In this document: in pieces, positions 15,701-24,502 of the stretch
Layout of the letters: the number at the start of each line of letters is the position of its first letter
Position numbering within the stretch: the first letter of the stretch is position 1
Origin: Pseudomonas sp. UYIF39
Lineage (GTDB): Bacteria; Pseudomonadota; Gammaproteobacteria; Pseudomonadales; Pseudomonadaceae
Direction: 5' to 3'
DNA length: 64,000 nucleotides
NCBI RefSeq assembly: GCF_029963765.1
Contig: NZ_JALBYU010000012.1
Coordinates: 62,001-126,000, forward strand
The notes under the pieces: model-generated
What the model was told of the DNA's origin: nothing
The model's database searches: none
Seen by the model: the letters and a program-made list of their open reading frames with translations, nothing else
Translations under genes and position numbers: made by a program

Positions 15701-17999
15701 CAAAGCCGACCAGCGCGTCTGGAATCTCGTTGGCCTCGATGTGCTGAGCAAAACTCTCCGCATCCGCGTAGGTGTTGAAACGCGTGAAGGTATCGCGCAA
15801 TAGCGCGGGCGGGGTTTCATGCTCGACGTGCAACCTGCGCAACAGGCTTTCATCAACCCCGCTCACTTGCTGAATCCTGGCCAGCGTCTGGCCGGAGTAC
15901 TTTTGCGTGTCGCTATTCATGCGCTGCATCAATCGCCTTGCATCCCACTCCAGCGGCCGTTCGGTCTCAACCTTCCAGGCACCGGCGTTGTTGTGCTCCA
16001 CCACCGGTTTATAAGCCGTGGGGCGTTGCGGATGCTCAAGTCGATGCTGACCCGTCACCGGGTCTTGGCTCACCTGGTAGTTCTTGTCCTCCAGCCGTAG
16101 CCACTGCTTGCTGCCGTGTTCATGCAATCCGATGTCATTGGGTTTCGATTCGGCGGGCAGCGCCACCGGGTGCTCGTACGGCCCGAGGTCGGGTTTCCAC
16201 AAACGGGTCTTGCCACCGGGCATCTCCACCGGCTTGAGGCTGTCCACCAGGGCGCTGGGTTTTACCGCCGCCAGACCTTTGGGCAGTACGTGGCCGACGC
16301 CCATCAAGGCCAACTGGGCAAAGTTGATCAGCACGCCATTGATGTGGGCGGCGGCTTCATCGCGGTCGCCCTTGCCCCAGTCGACTAGCCCTTCCACCAG
16401 TTCGTCAGCGATCTGCGCCACCATCACGCCCAGCAGCACTTCGCCCACGCCGGGAATCAGCATCCCGACAAAGTTGAACACGTTCCAGCCGATGTCCAGG
16501 TAGCTGGTCAGGCGCTTCCAGCGGGTGGTGTCGTCTTCATCACCGGTCGGTACCGCAATCACCCGTGCATCGGCGATGGCTTTATCGCGTTTGTCGACAT
16601 ACAGCCATTGCCACAGATCCCCGGCAATCAGGTTGGTGATGGGCTCGGCAGTGGGGTTTTCGACTGCGGTTTCCCGCCACCAGGGGCCCATGTCCAACGG
16701 CTCGCGTTGCTGCCAGACAACACGTGACAGGCGCTCGTTGACCCGGGCGAAGAATTTGCCCTTGTCTTTTTGCCTCACGAAACGGCTGAAGAACGCCTGA
16801 TACTCCGGCTGGCGCAACTGGCTGAGCAGCTCTTTCATGAAGTCGGCGAGGGAGTCGTACTCTTTCAACGGGTGTAGCGGATCGTCCGGCACATAGGCAA
16901 TCAGCGGCCCATGAACACGACTTTGGTTATACAGATCGTCGCGCCGCAGCATCTCCTCATTGACACCGGCAGGGCCATTGCCCAAGAACGACTGCAGCAG
17001 CTTGAACTTGTCGTACTCACTGCCCGGCAGCACCGGCACGCGTTGCGACCACGTGCTCCAGAACTTCAGGGCGTCAGGCGTCATTGCGTCGACCAACGGC
17101 TTGAGCCTGGACGGCTGAACCACCGCGCTGAACAACACGATACCGTGCAACGGGAAACCCATCAGTGAGAGGCGATGCCGGTGCAACGGTTGATGGTGGA
17201 AAGTGATATCGGGCTTGTTATCGCGCACTTGTTGAAGTTTGCCGTAGGCGTACTCACTGATATCGCCTTTTAACATGGCCATCAGCGCATCCATATTGAA
17301 CGCGCCTTTCTGCGCAGCCACCCCGTTCGCATTCAATAACTGGCGGGCCGCTGGATCGGACGGTAACAGGACGCTTTTAATATGAGTCTGATACTGCGCA
17401 CCGATATCCAGACGCCTGCATAGCGCGGCGATTTTTCCGACCGTCAGCGCTTTGTGCAGTTGCGGTTCACCCCGGAAGTTCTTTGAATAGACGCCCGAGC
17501 CGGTACGGTAATAATCTTCCGCTGTTTCCGGTGCTTCGAAGTTATGCAGCGCCGCGTCCAACAGGGTGGACTCACGCATATGACTGGCGCCACCGTCGAT
17601 CACCAGGAGAATCTTGTCCGGCACATACAATTTCAGCGTCAGCTGACTGACGACGTCGGCATGTATGTTGAAGTGTGACCTGAGCCCCGCCGAAAGCAGG
17701 GGTAGCGCAAAGGCCTGAATGTCCTGTTGCAGGTCTTTCAGGGCGCCATCCACCAGCGTTTGCAAGCGCCAGCGTTCTTCGATCAGCTCATTGAGGTACT
17801 GCCGCCGCAGGCTTGACGCATTCAAGTACCAATCGGGCAACGTTGCGTTTGTGCCGTCCAGCGATAACAGACGACTGATGGGCGCCTCTGTTATTGCGCG
17901 GGGCAATGTTCGGACAATACGTTCGAAGTGAGGTCCCTTACTTTCAGCGCGAGTAACCCGCCTCCTTACAAAATTTTCCGTTCCATTTAATTCAGACAT
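12720..17999 (-). CDS. Giant leucine-rich-repeat protein with a NEL-type E3 ubiquitin ligase domain
   Basis: A predicted 1759-residue protein. The long N-terminal part belongs to the toxin-like family found in many Pseudomonas NEL proteins (I recall it as DUF6543) and includes a hydrophobic segment around residues 503-533 (FVGMLIPGVGEVLLGVMVAQ). Leucine-rich repeats span about 1215-1365 (VRVLDVAKNNLTRVPRSIAE; LHTLDLSSTGATGWPPGLF). The C-terminal NEL domain has the catalytic CxD motif in SQCVDGATQLFN, with Cys1501. In IpaH and SspH effectors this cysteine transfers ubiquitin in the host cell. The start is uncertain: the ATG at 17999 (MSELNGTENF) lacks a clear ribosome-binding site, and an in-frame TTG at 18110 would add 37 residues. 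No secretion chaperone is adjacent. It is probably an effector or contact toxin against eukaryotes. Confidence 0.85.
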   Translation of the reverse strand: MSELNGTENFVRRRVTRAESKGPHFERIVRTLPRAITEAPISRLLSLDGTNATLPDWYLNASSLRRQYLNELIEERWRLQTLVDGALKDLQQDIQAFALPLLSAGLRSHFNIHADVVSQLTLKLYVPDKILLVIDGGASHMRESTLLDAALHNFEAPETAEDYYRTGSGVYSKNFRGEPQLHKALTVGKIAALCRRLDIGAQYQTHIKSVLLPSDPAARQLLNANGVAAQKGAFNMDALMAMLKGDISEYAYGKLQQVRDNKPDITFHHQPLHRHRLSLMGFPLHGIVLFSAVVQPSRLKPLVDAMTPDALKFWSTWSQRVPVLPGSEYDKFKLLQSFLGNGPAGVNEEMLRRDDLYNQSRVHGPLIAYVPDDPLHPLKEYDSLADFMKELLSQLRQPEYQAFFSRFVRQKDKGKFFARVNERLSRVVWQQREPLDMGPWWRETAVENPTAEPITNLIAGDLWQWLYVDKRDKAIADARVIAVPTGDEDDTTRWKRLTSYLDIGWNVFNFVGMLIPGVGEVLLGVMVAQIADELVEGLVDWGKGDRDEAAAHINGVLINFAQLALMGVGHVLPKGLAAVKPSALVDSLKPVEMPGGKTRLWKPDLGPYEHPVALPAESKPNDIGLHEHGSKQWLRLEDKNYQVSQDPVTGQHRLEHPQRPTAYKPVVEHNNAGAWKVETERPLEWDARRLMQRMNSDTQKYSGQTLARIQQVSGVDESLLRRLHVEHETPPALLRDTFTRFNTYADAESFAQHIEANEIPDALVGFVPEVMVELPNWPENRAVEVFEAADRSGASFKHGNATASEPMTIKVSRSELAAGKLPERVIESLDETEVRYLLGDQVGRGTPERIEALRKQMVTQAGKHKKAVFEGLYKGRDVSSDPRVQRLRNDVPELPASAAEELLEHAEPTDLQHLSEKQSVSLRLRQNARQLRDRVRVNRAYEGLFLEELAGADTRRLELASLSGLPGWSADVRIEVRELGSAGKLHASVGPQNASILRVLILEEDGRYQVRDAHDQPLHGPDEFYPSILQALPDAQRNALGYGVHEAERLKFEVQRSPLGRDQFESTLLEHPVRKPAYDPQSMKLLGGMDGYQRIAREATARHRVRSLYPTLTDPELETFIQALSQRGTSLGAQIQALEIEFDQMVSSLNRWVNGLPRDFRYGPSGVAERNAREILAQKIRRCWQRTGPRHLDAHGGVLGQTLDLSDFNMQTHIDRMPTLEANFDHVTRLWLRNSGLSNIEQPFFQQFRKVRVLDVAKNNLTRVPRSIAEMPHLTDLDLTHNQIVLNNADQKMLKKSTRLVLLRLGDNPLGMLPNVSRMADLHTLDLSSTGATGWPPGLFARNRYRHFFLDLRNNPLSNIPQVTPGTWQAELLGRTWLSREPAWMSEANLNLLKDYIRSAGMDPDRPYPPLGARSNIQWGEGLTRGQWREKQQVWDEVEDEFNSKDFFEEIQALTLSADFKASKAYRADLTAKVWRMLDAMNKDAPLREQLFKEANARSQCVDGATQLFNVMGINVLAQEALELGNVGLIEAELVELAKGKSRLDELERIAERHIVARQAAGERFRRLDAEGNVTGSIDEVEVHLAFMTDLAERLDLPWQARGMQFRNIAGVTTEMIEDAYQRVLALEEGTLLRDSIAEQPFWESFVKRSNRARFRALDRQEVATVEFKEALDERAASTGLTLEEKAELKEKIRVLAAELSKPESAIAPGEVMSEEVYDQELAEIKAQREALLLQLTQEAMDRAKLQRIKKPLPVAPQN

Positions 18000-18213
18000 T
18001 ATGTAACAACCAAAGCTAACAATAGGAGCCACAAGCTTAAGCAGTACCTGATAAAACAAAAGACTAAAAAACTGCTCAACCGGCGACGGACCAGTAGCGT
18101 GATCGTTCAAACATTAAAGAGTTGAACATACATAAATAACACCCTTGTTTCCCATTGGTCTTTTGTCCTCGCCAAACTTGATCCGCCGAAGGCTGCGATC
18201 TTTTGATGTTGAA

Positions 18214-18519
18214 CTACTCGATCACCAACCGAGCTAACCGCTGCTTGAGCATGCGGTTCTCGGCCCGCAGTTGCTGCACTTCTTCAAGCAGGTCCAGCGC
18301 CAGGGCGACGCCTTCCCATTCCAGTTCCAGATCGTGCCGCAGCTTGGCGGCACGCTTGGCCAGCGCCAGCTCATAATCGTTGAAACGCCAATCCTTGGGC
18401 TGGCTGCCCTGAGGTTCGAGGATGCCGTGCTCGACGATTTCGATCACGTAGACGTCCGACAAGTCGGTCGCCTCACAGAATTCTGCCATGTCCAGTTGAA
18501 CGATCAGGGGGTTGCTCAT
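18214..18519 (-). CDS. cbpM: Chaperone modulator CbpM
   Basis: A 101-residue MerR-like protein (MSNPLIVQLDMAEFCEATDL, VIEIVEHGILEPQGSQPKDW) with a C-terminal coiled coil (LLEEVQQLRAENRMLKQRLA). CbpM binds the J domain of CbpA and restrains its DnaK co-chaperone activity. It lies 23 bases after cbpA, the standard cbpA-cbpM arrangement. Confidence 0.92.
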   Translation of the reverse strand: MSNPLIVQLDMAEFCEATDLSDVYVIEIVEHGILEPQGSQPKDWRFNDYELALAKRAAKLRHDLELEWEGVALALDLLEEVQQLRAENRMLKQRLARLVIE

Positions 18520-18542
18520 GATGGGCTACTCCGTCTCTTGGA

Positions 18543-19490
18543 TCAGAAGTTTTCTCTGGGGTTGAAAGCCGCTTTTTTCGCAAGTTCCTGCCACAACGCC
18601 TTGACCTCGTCGTCAGAGTCTTTAGGCATGACGGCCTTGAGTTGTACAAACAGATAACCGCGATGGCCGGCCTTGTTCATCAAGCCGTGGCCTTTGGCGC
18701 GCATGCGCTGGCCATTCTGACTGCCGGCCGGAATCTTGAGGTTGATCTTGCCCGTCAGGGTCGGCACGGCAACTTCGGCGCCCAACGCCAGTTCCCACGG
18801 AGCCAGCGGCAAGGTAATGATCAGGTTTTCGCCTTCGACGTCAAACTTGGGGTGCGGCGCAAAGCGAATGATCAGGAACAAGTCGCCATTGGCCCCGCCA
18901 CCCGTGCCCGGTGCACCCTGGCCCTTGAGGCGGATGCGCTCGCCGTCGGTCACGCCGGCCGGGATCTTCACGTTCAGGCTTTTGCTGGTGTTGCTGACAT
19001 GCTGGCCGGCAGCGTTGTACTGCGGCACCTGGAAGGTGACCTTCTTCGATTCGTTCGAAAGGGTTTCTTCCAGAAAAATCCCGAGTTCCATTTCCACGTC
19101 TTGCCCTCGACGCCCGGCGCTACGGCCCGACTGTCCACCACCAAAACCAGGGCCACGGTTGCCGAAAATCGAACTGAAGAAGTCCGAAAAATCGCCTGTG
19201 TCCTGCCCACCGCCGAAACCGCCTGCACCACGACCCTGCCAACCTGGCGGGCCCTGGAACGGTTGGCCGTGCTGGCCGTATTTGCGCAAGTCGTCGTATT
19301 CGGCGCGCTTGTCGGCGCTTTTCAGCGCTTCATAGGCTTCCGAGGCATCTTTGAATTTGGACTCGGCGTCCTTTTCCTTGCTGACGTCCGGGTGATACTT
19401 GCGCGCCAGCTTGCGATAGGCGGCCTTGATCGTCTTATCGTCCGCGGTCGGTTCCACACCGAGAATCTTGTAATAGTCTTTGAAGTCCAT
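18543..19490 (-). CDS. cbpA: Curved-DNA-binding J-domain co-chaperone CbpA
   Basis: A 315-residue class B J protein. The J domain occupies residues 1-70 with the HPD motif in ARKYHPDVSKEKDAESKF, followed by a Gly/Phe-rich linker (GWQGRGAGGFGGGQDTGDF) and two beta-sandwich substrate-binding domains (VKIPAGVTDGERIRLKGQG; LKIPAGSQNGQRMRAKGHG). The DnaJ zinc centre is absent, which separates CbpA from DnaJ. It delivers clients to DnaK. The ATG at 19490 (MDFKDYYKIL) fits the family better than the one five codons upstream. Confidence 0.95.
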   Translation of the reverse strand: MDFKDYYKILGVEPTADDKTIKAAYRKLARKYHPDVSKEKDAESKFKDASEAYEALKSADKRAEYDDLRKYGQHGQPFQGPPGWQGRGAGGFGGGQDTGDFSDFFSSIFGNRGPGFGGGQSGRSAGRRGQDVEMELGIFLEETLSNESKKVTFQVPQYNAAGQHVSNTSKSLNVKIPAGVTDGERIRLKGQGAPGTGGGANGDLFLIIRFAPHPKFDVEGENLIITLPLAPWELALGAEVAVPTLTGKINLKIPAGSQNGQRMRAKGHGLMNKAGHRGYLFVQLKAVMPKDSDDEVKALWQELAKKAAFNPRENF

Positions 19491-19663
19491 CGAGGGAATC
19501 ACCATCCGTTATCAAAATCGCGCCACTGCCGGCAGCATGCGCGCATTAGCAGCCGCGAAGTTGACCGATCTCAAGTTTGTGACCGGGCAGCGCATCAGAA
19601 GTTTATCGGCAGCAGTCGGCGGTTCTTGTGACCGCACCCTGGCTGCCAGGGTCAATGCAGACA

Positions 19664-19691
19664 AGTTTGGGGCAAAGGATAGTCTTTCAAG
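19664..19691 (-). promoter_or_regulatory. Heat-shock (sigma-32) type promoter for cbpA-cbpM
   Basis: On the minus strand the -35 element CTTGAA (19691-19686) and CCCCAAACT (19672-19664) are separated by 13 bases, close to the sigma-32 consensus CTTGAA-N13/15-CCCCATNT. Transcription would start near 19657, leaving a leader of about 165 bases before cbpA. Confidence 0.55.
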
Positions 19692-19787
19692 GCGCTAATC
19701 GCTGAGATTTAGCGGATAGTCGGCCTTCGAATCTGCGCCGCACTGACATACACTGCGCGGCCGTTTTTTAACCGGAACTCGAAAGAC

Positions 19788-21062
19788 ATGAAAAACGCAT
19801 CTCCAGCCCGTGCCTGTGGTATCGACTTCGGCACGTCCAACTCCACCGTCGGCTGGCTGCGCCCCGGCATGGAAACGCTGATCGCGCTGGAGGACGACAA
19901 GATCACCCTGCCTTCGGTGGTCTTCTTCAACATGGAAGAACGCCGCCCGGTGTACGGCCGCCTCGCGCTGCACGAGTACCTGGAAGGTTATGAAGGCCGG
20001 TTGATGCGCTCGCTCAAGAGCCTGCTGGGCTCCAAGCTGATCAAGCACGACACCAGCGTTCTGGGCACGGCGATGCCGTTCAAGGACCTGCTCGGGCTGT
20101 TTATCGGCCAATTGAAGAAGCGCGCCGAAACCGCCGCCGGTCGCGAGTTCGATGAAGTGGTACTGGGTCGTCCGGTGTTCTTCGTCGACGACGATGAAAT
20201 GGCCGACCAGGAAGCCGAAAACACCTTGGTGGACGTGGCCCGCGCCATCGGCTTCAAAGATGTGTCGTTCCAGTACGAACCGATTGCGGCGGCCTTCGAC
20301 TATGAGTCGACCATCGAAAAAGAAGAGCTGGTACTGATCGTCGACATCGGCGGCGGTACGTCAGACTTCTCGCTGGTGCGCCTGTCCCCTGAACGCCGCA
20401 CCCACGACAGCCGTCACGACGACATCCTCGCCACCGGTGGCGTGCACATCGGCGGGACCGATTTCGACAAGCAACTAAGCTTGCAAGGCCTGATGCCGCT
20501 GTTCGGCTATGGCAGCCGGATGAAGAGCGGCGCTTACATGCCGACCAGCCACCACATGAACCTGGCGACCTGGCACACCATCAACTCGGTGTACTCGCAA
20601 AAGTCCACCCTGGCGCTGGGCAGCATGCGCTACGACATCGAAGACACCGGCGGCATCGATCGCCTGTTCAAACTGATCGACCAGCGCGCCGGCCACTGGC
20701 TGGCCATGGAAGTGGAAGAAACCAAGATCCAGCTGACCCACGCCGACAGCCGCCATGTGCCGCTGGACCGCATCGAACCGGGTTTGAGCGTGGAGTTGAG
20801 CCGGGCACTGTTCGAATCGGCCATCGACAACCTGCTGGAGCGCGTGCGCAACAGCGTGACCCAGCTACTGAACGACGCCAACGTGCGAGTCGATCAGGTC
20901 GATACGGTGTTCTTCACCGGCGGTTCGAGCGGAATTCCGGCACTGCGCAACAGCGTCTCGGCGATGTTGCCGAACGCGCGGCACGTGGAAGGGAACATCT
21001 TCGGCAGCATCGGCAGTGGCCTGGCGATTGAAGCGATGAAGCGCTACGGCAACATGGACTGA
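19788..21062 (+). CDS. Hsp70-family protein, YegD-like
   Basis: A 424-residue actin-fold ATPase. The phosphate 1 loop is GIDFGTSNSTVGW at the N-terminus, the phosphate 2 loop is LIVDIGGGTSDFSLV near residue 185, and the adenosine region is FFTGGSSGIPALRNS near residue 377. It has little beyond the nucleotide-binding domain, as in E. coli YegD, and no DnaK-type substrate lid. It is divergent from cbpA, so it may belong to the same protein-quality response, but its clients are unknown. Confidence 0.88.
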   Translation: MKNASPARACGIDFGTSNSTVGWLRPGMETLIALEDDKITLPSVVFFNMEERRPVYGRLALHEYLEGYEGRLMRSLKSLLGSKLIKHDTSVLGTAMPFKDLLGLFIGQLKKRAETAAGREFDEVVLGRPVFFVDDDEMADQEAENTLVDVARAIGFKDVSFQYEPIAAAFDYESTIEKEELVLIVDIGGGTSDFSLVRLSPERRTHDSRHDDILATGGVHIGGTDFDKQLSLQGLMPLFGYGSRMKSGAYMPTSHHMNLATWHTINSVYSQKSTLALGSMRYDIEDTGGIDRLFKLIDQRAGHWLAMEVEETKIQLTHADSRHVPLDRIEPGLSVELSRALFESAIDNLLERVRNSVTQLLNDANVRVDQVDTVFFTGGSSGIPALRNSVSAMLPNARHVEGNIFGSIGSGLAIEAMKRYGNMD

Positions 21063-21110
21063 CCCGAAACTGCTCGCGATGACGTCAGACCAGGCACTGC
21101 ATCCCTTGGA

Positions 21111-22124
21111 TCAAACCATCCCCACCTGCTTCAACTCACTCTTCAGGTACGCGTAATAAATCGGCCCCGCCACCACCCCCGGCAGGCCGAACGCGGCCTC
21201 GAACACCAGCATCGCCAGCAGCAACTCCCACGACTTGGCACTGATCTGCCCGCCAACGATGCGCGCGTTGAGGAAGTATTCGAGCTTGTGGATAAAAATC
21301 AGGTAACCCAACGCCGCCACGGCCACCCAGATCGACAGCGACAGACCGACGATGGTGATCAGGGTGTTCGACATCAGGTTGCCGATCACCGGCAGCAGGC
21401 CGAGCAGGAAGGTCAGCACGATCAGGGTTTTGGTCAGCGGCAGCTTGATCCCGAACATCGGCAGGACCACCACCAGGAAAATCCCGGTGAAGAAGGTGTT
21501 GAGCAGGGAAATCTTGATCTGGGCGAATACGATATTGCGAAACGCCTGGACCAGCAGGTGCAAGCGGTCGAACAGCGCGGCGGCCAAGGGCTTGCGCTTG
21601 GTCACGTCCGGCACGCGCTGCAAGGCAATGATCGCCCCCAGCACCATGCCGATCAGCAGCGTCACAAACATGTGCGCCGCGTCCTTGCCCACCAGCTGCA
21701 AATCACTGAGGTGCTTGCTCATCCACTCGCCAATCGCCACGCGAAATTCGGCGGCGCTGGCGGGCAAATAGGCGTCGATGAACGGCGGCAATTGCCCGCG
21801 CGCACGGTCAACCACGTGCATGAATTTGTCGAGAGAAGCGCCGGGGTTTTCCGCTTCGTGCAGCAGAAAGCTGATGGCACCGGCAAAGATCAGCGTCAAC
21901 ACACTGACCACCAGCGTCCCCAGCAACGCCACCGCCAGCCAGCGCGCACGCCGGCCTTCGATCAGCCGCTGCAATTGCGGGGTGAGCATGTTGACCAGTT
22001 CAAACACCAGCAGCCCGGCCAGCAGACTGGGCAGCAACCGCAGCGGTATCACCAGCAACAAACCGCCGAAAATGATGACCCAACTGATGAGTAGCAAGAC
22101 GTGACGTTGAGAAAACGTTGGCAT
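21111..22124 (-). CDS. AI-2E transporter family permease (PerM/YdiK type)
   Basis: A 337-residue membrane protein with pairs of N-terminal helices (LLLISWVIIFGGLLLVIPLR), a soluble middle segment, and a C-terminal bundle including GIKLPLTKTLIVLTFLLGLLP and VVAGPIYYAYLKSEL, the family hallmark near the end. The family includes the putative AI-2 exporter TqsA, but most members have unknown substrates, so no substrate is assigned. It converges on the Hsp70-like gene. Confidence 0.88.
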   Translation of the reverse strand: MPTFSQRHVLLLISWVIIFGGLLLVIPLRLLPSLLAGLLVFELVNMLTPQLQRLIEGRRARWLAVALLGTLVVSVLTLIFAGAISFLLHEAENPGASLDKFMHVVDRARGQLPPFIDAYLPASAAEFRVAIGEWMSKHLSDLQLVGKDAAHMFVTLLIGMVLGAIIALQRVPDVTKRKPLAAALFDRLHLLVQAFRNIVFAQIKISLLNTFFTGIFLVVVLPMFGIKLPLTKTLIVLTFLLGLLPVIGNLMSNTLITIVGLSLSIWVAVAALGYLIFIHKLEYFLNARIVGGQISAKSWELLLAMLVFEAAFGLPGVVAGPIYYAYLKSELKQVGMV

Positions 22125-22251
22125 ACAGCCTCAAAACGAACGGCGTAAAAGGATGGGCAGTCTGCCAGCGTTCCGATGCCAGCACTAGGGATTGTGTAGG
22201 TCGACCTTAGTGGGGGCGCTGGCGACTTTTTGCAGTGAGCTTATTGGCCCT

Positions 22252-22323
22252 ATCGCGAGCAAGCTCGCTCCCACATTGGTCCTGAGTACACAGCTCCATT
22301 GTGGGAGCGAGCTTGCTCGCGAT
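22252..22323. repeat. REP inverted pair
   Basis: Perfect 24-base arms (22252-22275 and 22300-22323, core GCGAGCAAGCTCGCTCCCAC) surround a 24-base spacer, between the permease 5' side and psiF 3' end. Confidence 0.9.
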
Positions 22324-22359
22324 GGGGCAATCACAGCCCCCACATTTTCCGGCCGATCT

Positions 22360-22665
22360 TTACTTTTTCTTCAGGCAATCGCTCATGAAGGTTTTGCGCG
22401 CATCGCCCTTGAGCGCCTGAGTGGCAGCATCGGCGTTGCAGGTTTTCATTTTCTCCTGCTGAGGCGTCAGGGGTTTGGCGGCATCGGCGGCGGGTGCAGC
22501 TTTGAGGCAATTGCTCATGAAAGCTTTGCGTTCGTCTCCCTTGAGGGTTTTCGCGGTAGCGTCAGCATTGCAGGTGGTCATCTTGTTCTGTTGCTCAGTG
22601 GCGGCAAAGCCCTGGGCGCAGAGCAGCAAACCGATCATCAACAAAGGGACACGCAACATCTTCAT
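22360..22665 (-). CDS. psiF: PsiF-family repeat protein, secreted
   Basis: A 101-residue protein with a signal peptide (MKMLRVPLLMIGLLLCAQGFAA) and two copies of the PsiF repeat: CNADATAKTLKGDERKAFMS-x-CLK and CNADAATQALKGDARKTFMS-x-CLK. Each repeat has two cysteines that probably pair in the periplasm. E. coli psiF is phosphate-starvation inducible, but the function is unknown. The chosen start has a strong AAGGAG site; an upstream in-frame start would bury the signal peptide. Confidence 0.88.
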   Translation of the reverse strand: MKMLRVPLLMIGLLLCAQGFAATEQQNKMTTCNADATAKTLKGDERKAFMSNCLKAAPAADAAKPLTPQQEKMKTCNADAATQALKGDARKTFMSDCLKKK

Positions 22666-22729
22666 GGAGTTTTCTCCTTGTTGCCGCACCGACGAGCACG
22701 GCCTCGCTCTGGAGTGTAGACAACACCTG

Positions 22730-23536
22730 TTACACCTTCCTGCTCTCAAGGTGGCTGCGTCGGTACTGTTCCGGCGTGCACCCCGCCTGGCGTTGAAACA
22801 TCGCGATAAACGCTGAACCAGTGCTGTAGCCCATGTCGAACGCGATCTCCTGGATGCTGCGGTGGCTGTCCAGTGCTTCGATGAATGCCAGAAACTTCAA
22901 CCGCTGCCGCCACTCGCCAAAACTCATGCCCAACTCGCGGACAAACTGCCTTGCCAGGGTGCGTTCGCTGACATGGATCTGCGCGGCCCATTCCGCCAAG
23001 GGCCGGTTATCACCGGGCTCGGCCTGCAAGGCCTCCAGTATCCCGAGCAATCCCGGGCTGCTGGCGTAAGGCAAGTAACACTCATGGATAGGCGCCTGTT
23101 GCAGCTGATCCACCAACACCTGCGCCAGACGTTTGTCAGCCTCGTGCTCGGGAATCTTCACATCGCGTGCGGCAAAGTCTTTGAGAATTGCTTTGAGTAT
23201 GTCGCTGATGGCCAGGGTGCAGGCCTGTTGCGGCAGGTCCTGGCACATCATCGGCGCCAGGCAGACCGCGCGATAGTTGATGGGCTGATGGCTGTAGAAG
23301 CTGTGCTCGGTCTGCGGGGGCACCCACACCGCATATTGCGGCGGTGACATAAAGCGGCTGCCACCGATGTCCATGTGCAATACGCCGTAGGCCGAATACT
23401 CCAGCGTGCCCCATGGATGACGGTGCGCCGAGGCATAACGATGCGCATCAAAGTCGGCATAACGGAAGTACACCGGGGCAGGCAGTTCGCTGAAATCCAG
23501 CAGATCAATGTGTTTACTGGTCATGCTGTCCGTCAT
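22730..23536 (-). CDS. AraC-family transcriptional regulator
   Basis: A 268-residue regulator with an N-terminal cupin effector domain (YASAHRHPWGTLEYSAYGVLHMD) and a C-terminal pair of helix-turn-helix motifs (WAAQIHVSERTLARQFVREL; IQEIAFDMGYSTGSAFIAMFQRQAGCTPEQYRR). It is divergent from the DMT exporter gene at 23622, which it probably regulates; the effector is unknown. Confidence 0.92.
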   Translation of the reverse strand: MTDSMTSKHIDLLDFSELPAPVYFRYADFDAHRYASAHRHPWGTLEYSAYGVLHMDIGGSRFMSPPQYAVWVPPQTEHSFYSHQPINYRAVCLAPMMCQDLPQQACTLAISDILKAILKDFAARDVKIPEHEADKRLAQVLVDQLQQAPIHECYLPYASSPGLLGILEALQAEPGDNRPLAEWAAQIHVSERTLARQFVRELGMSFGEWRQRLKFLAFIEALDSHRSIQEIAFDMGYSTGSAFIAMFQRQAGCTPEQYRRSHLESRKV

Positions 23537-23621
23537 CAGGGGCAGGTTGTCTGGATCGAAGTATAGGCTTGCATCCAGACAGGTGGATAATCACCCCTCA
23601 TTAACGTTCTGGTTTTTATCG

Positions 23622-24497
23622 ATGCAATACGCTTATCCCCTGCTGGCCATTTTCATCTGGGCCGGCAACACCGTGATCACCAAAATGTCGGCCGGAGCGA
23701 TCTTCCCCGCCGAGATCGGTTTTTATCGCTGGCTGCTTGCCGGACTGCTGTTCACACCCTTCATGCTCAAACCGGTGATCGCCCATTGGCCAGCGATCCG
23801 CCCGAACCTGGGCAAGATCTTTGTGCTCGGCGTGCTCGGCATGGCTGTTTACCAAAGCCTGGCGTACTTCGCTGCGAGCCTGACCTCGGCCACCAACATG
23901 GGCATCATCCTGTCGCTGATGCCGTTGATGTCACTGGCCATGGCGATCATCAGCCTCGGCCAGCGCCTGACCATCGGGGCCCTGGCCGGCGCGGTGCTGT
24001 CGTTCGCAGGGGTTTTGGTGGTCGTCTCATCCGGCAGCCTTGGTGCGCTGCTCGAACACGGGGTGAACCTGGGTGACGCAATGATGCTGATCGCCACCCT
24101 GGCCTACGCGATCTACAGCACGCTGCTGAAAAAGTGGCAGCTGCGTTTGCCGCCGCTGGTGTTGCTGTACTTGCAGGTATGGGTGGCGGTGGTGGTGCTG
24201 TTTCCGTTGTTCCTCGCTTCACCGAAGATAGGCCCGACGCTGCAGAACATTCCGCTGGTGCTTTACGCCTGCCTGCTGGCCTCGATGCTTGCGCCGCTGG
24301 CGTGGATGCAGGCCGTGATCCGCCTGGGGCCGAGCCGGACTACGCTGTTTTTCAATCTGCTGCCGTTGATTACTGCGCTGATTGCGGCGGTGGTGCTGCA
24401 TGAACAGTTAGCGATGTATCACTTGGTGGGCGGGGTGTTGACGTTGGGTGGGGTGATTCTTTCGGAGCGCTGGACCACGGTGTTGGGCCGTGCTTAG
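23622..24497 (+). CDS. EamA-family (DMT) transporter
   Basis: A 291-residue protein with ten hydrophobic segments and the two EamA repeats of the drug/metabolite transporter superfamily. The start MQYAYPLLAIFIWAGNTVITK was chosen because the frame upstream is not membrane-like and overlaps the divergent regulator. Motifs such as AGNTVITK, FAASLTSATNMGIILSLMPL and LGPSRTTLFFNLLPLITALIA are typical. Such proteins usually export amino acids or metabolites. It is probably controlled by the divergent AraC regulator. Confidence 0.9.
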   Translation: MQYAYPLLAIFIWAGNTVITKMSAGAIFPAEIGFYRWLLAGLLFTPFMLKPVIAHWPAIRPNLGKIFVLGVLGMAVYQSLAYFAASLTSATNMGIILSLMPLMSLAMAIISLGQRLTIGALAGAVLSFAGVLVVVSSGSLGALLEHGVNLGDAMMLIATLAYAIYSTLLKKWQLRLPPLVLLYLQVWVAVVVLFPLFLASPKIGPTLQNIPLVLYACLLASMLAPLAWMQAVIRLGPSRTTLFFNLLPLITALIAAVVLHEQLAMYHLVGGVLTLGGVILSERWTTVLGRA

Positions 24498-24502
24498 TCC
24501 TT

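Noticed and set aside
22252..22323. CRISPR-like palindromic repeats at this and other intergenic sites
   Set aside because: The units occur as isolated inverted pairs in single gaps, without regular spacers or cas genes. They are REP elements.
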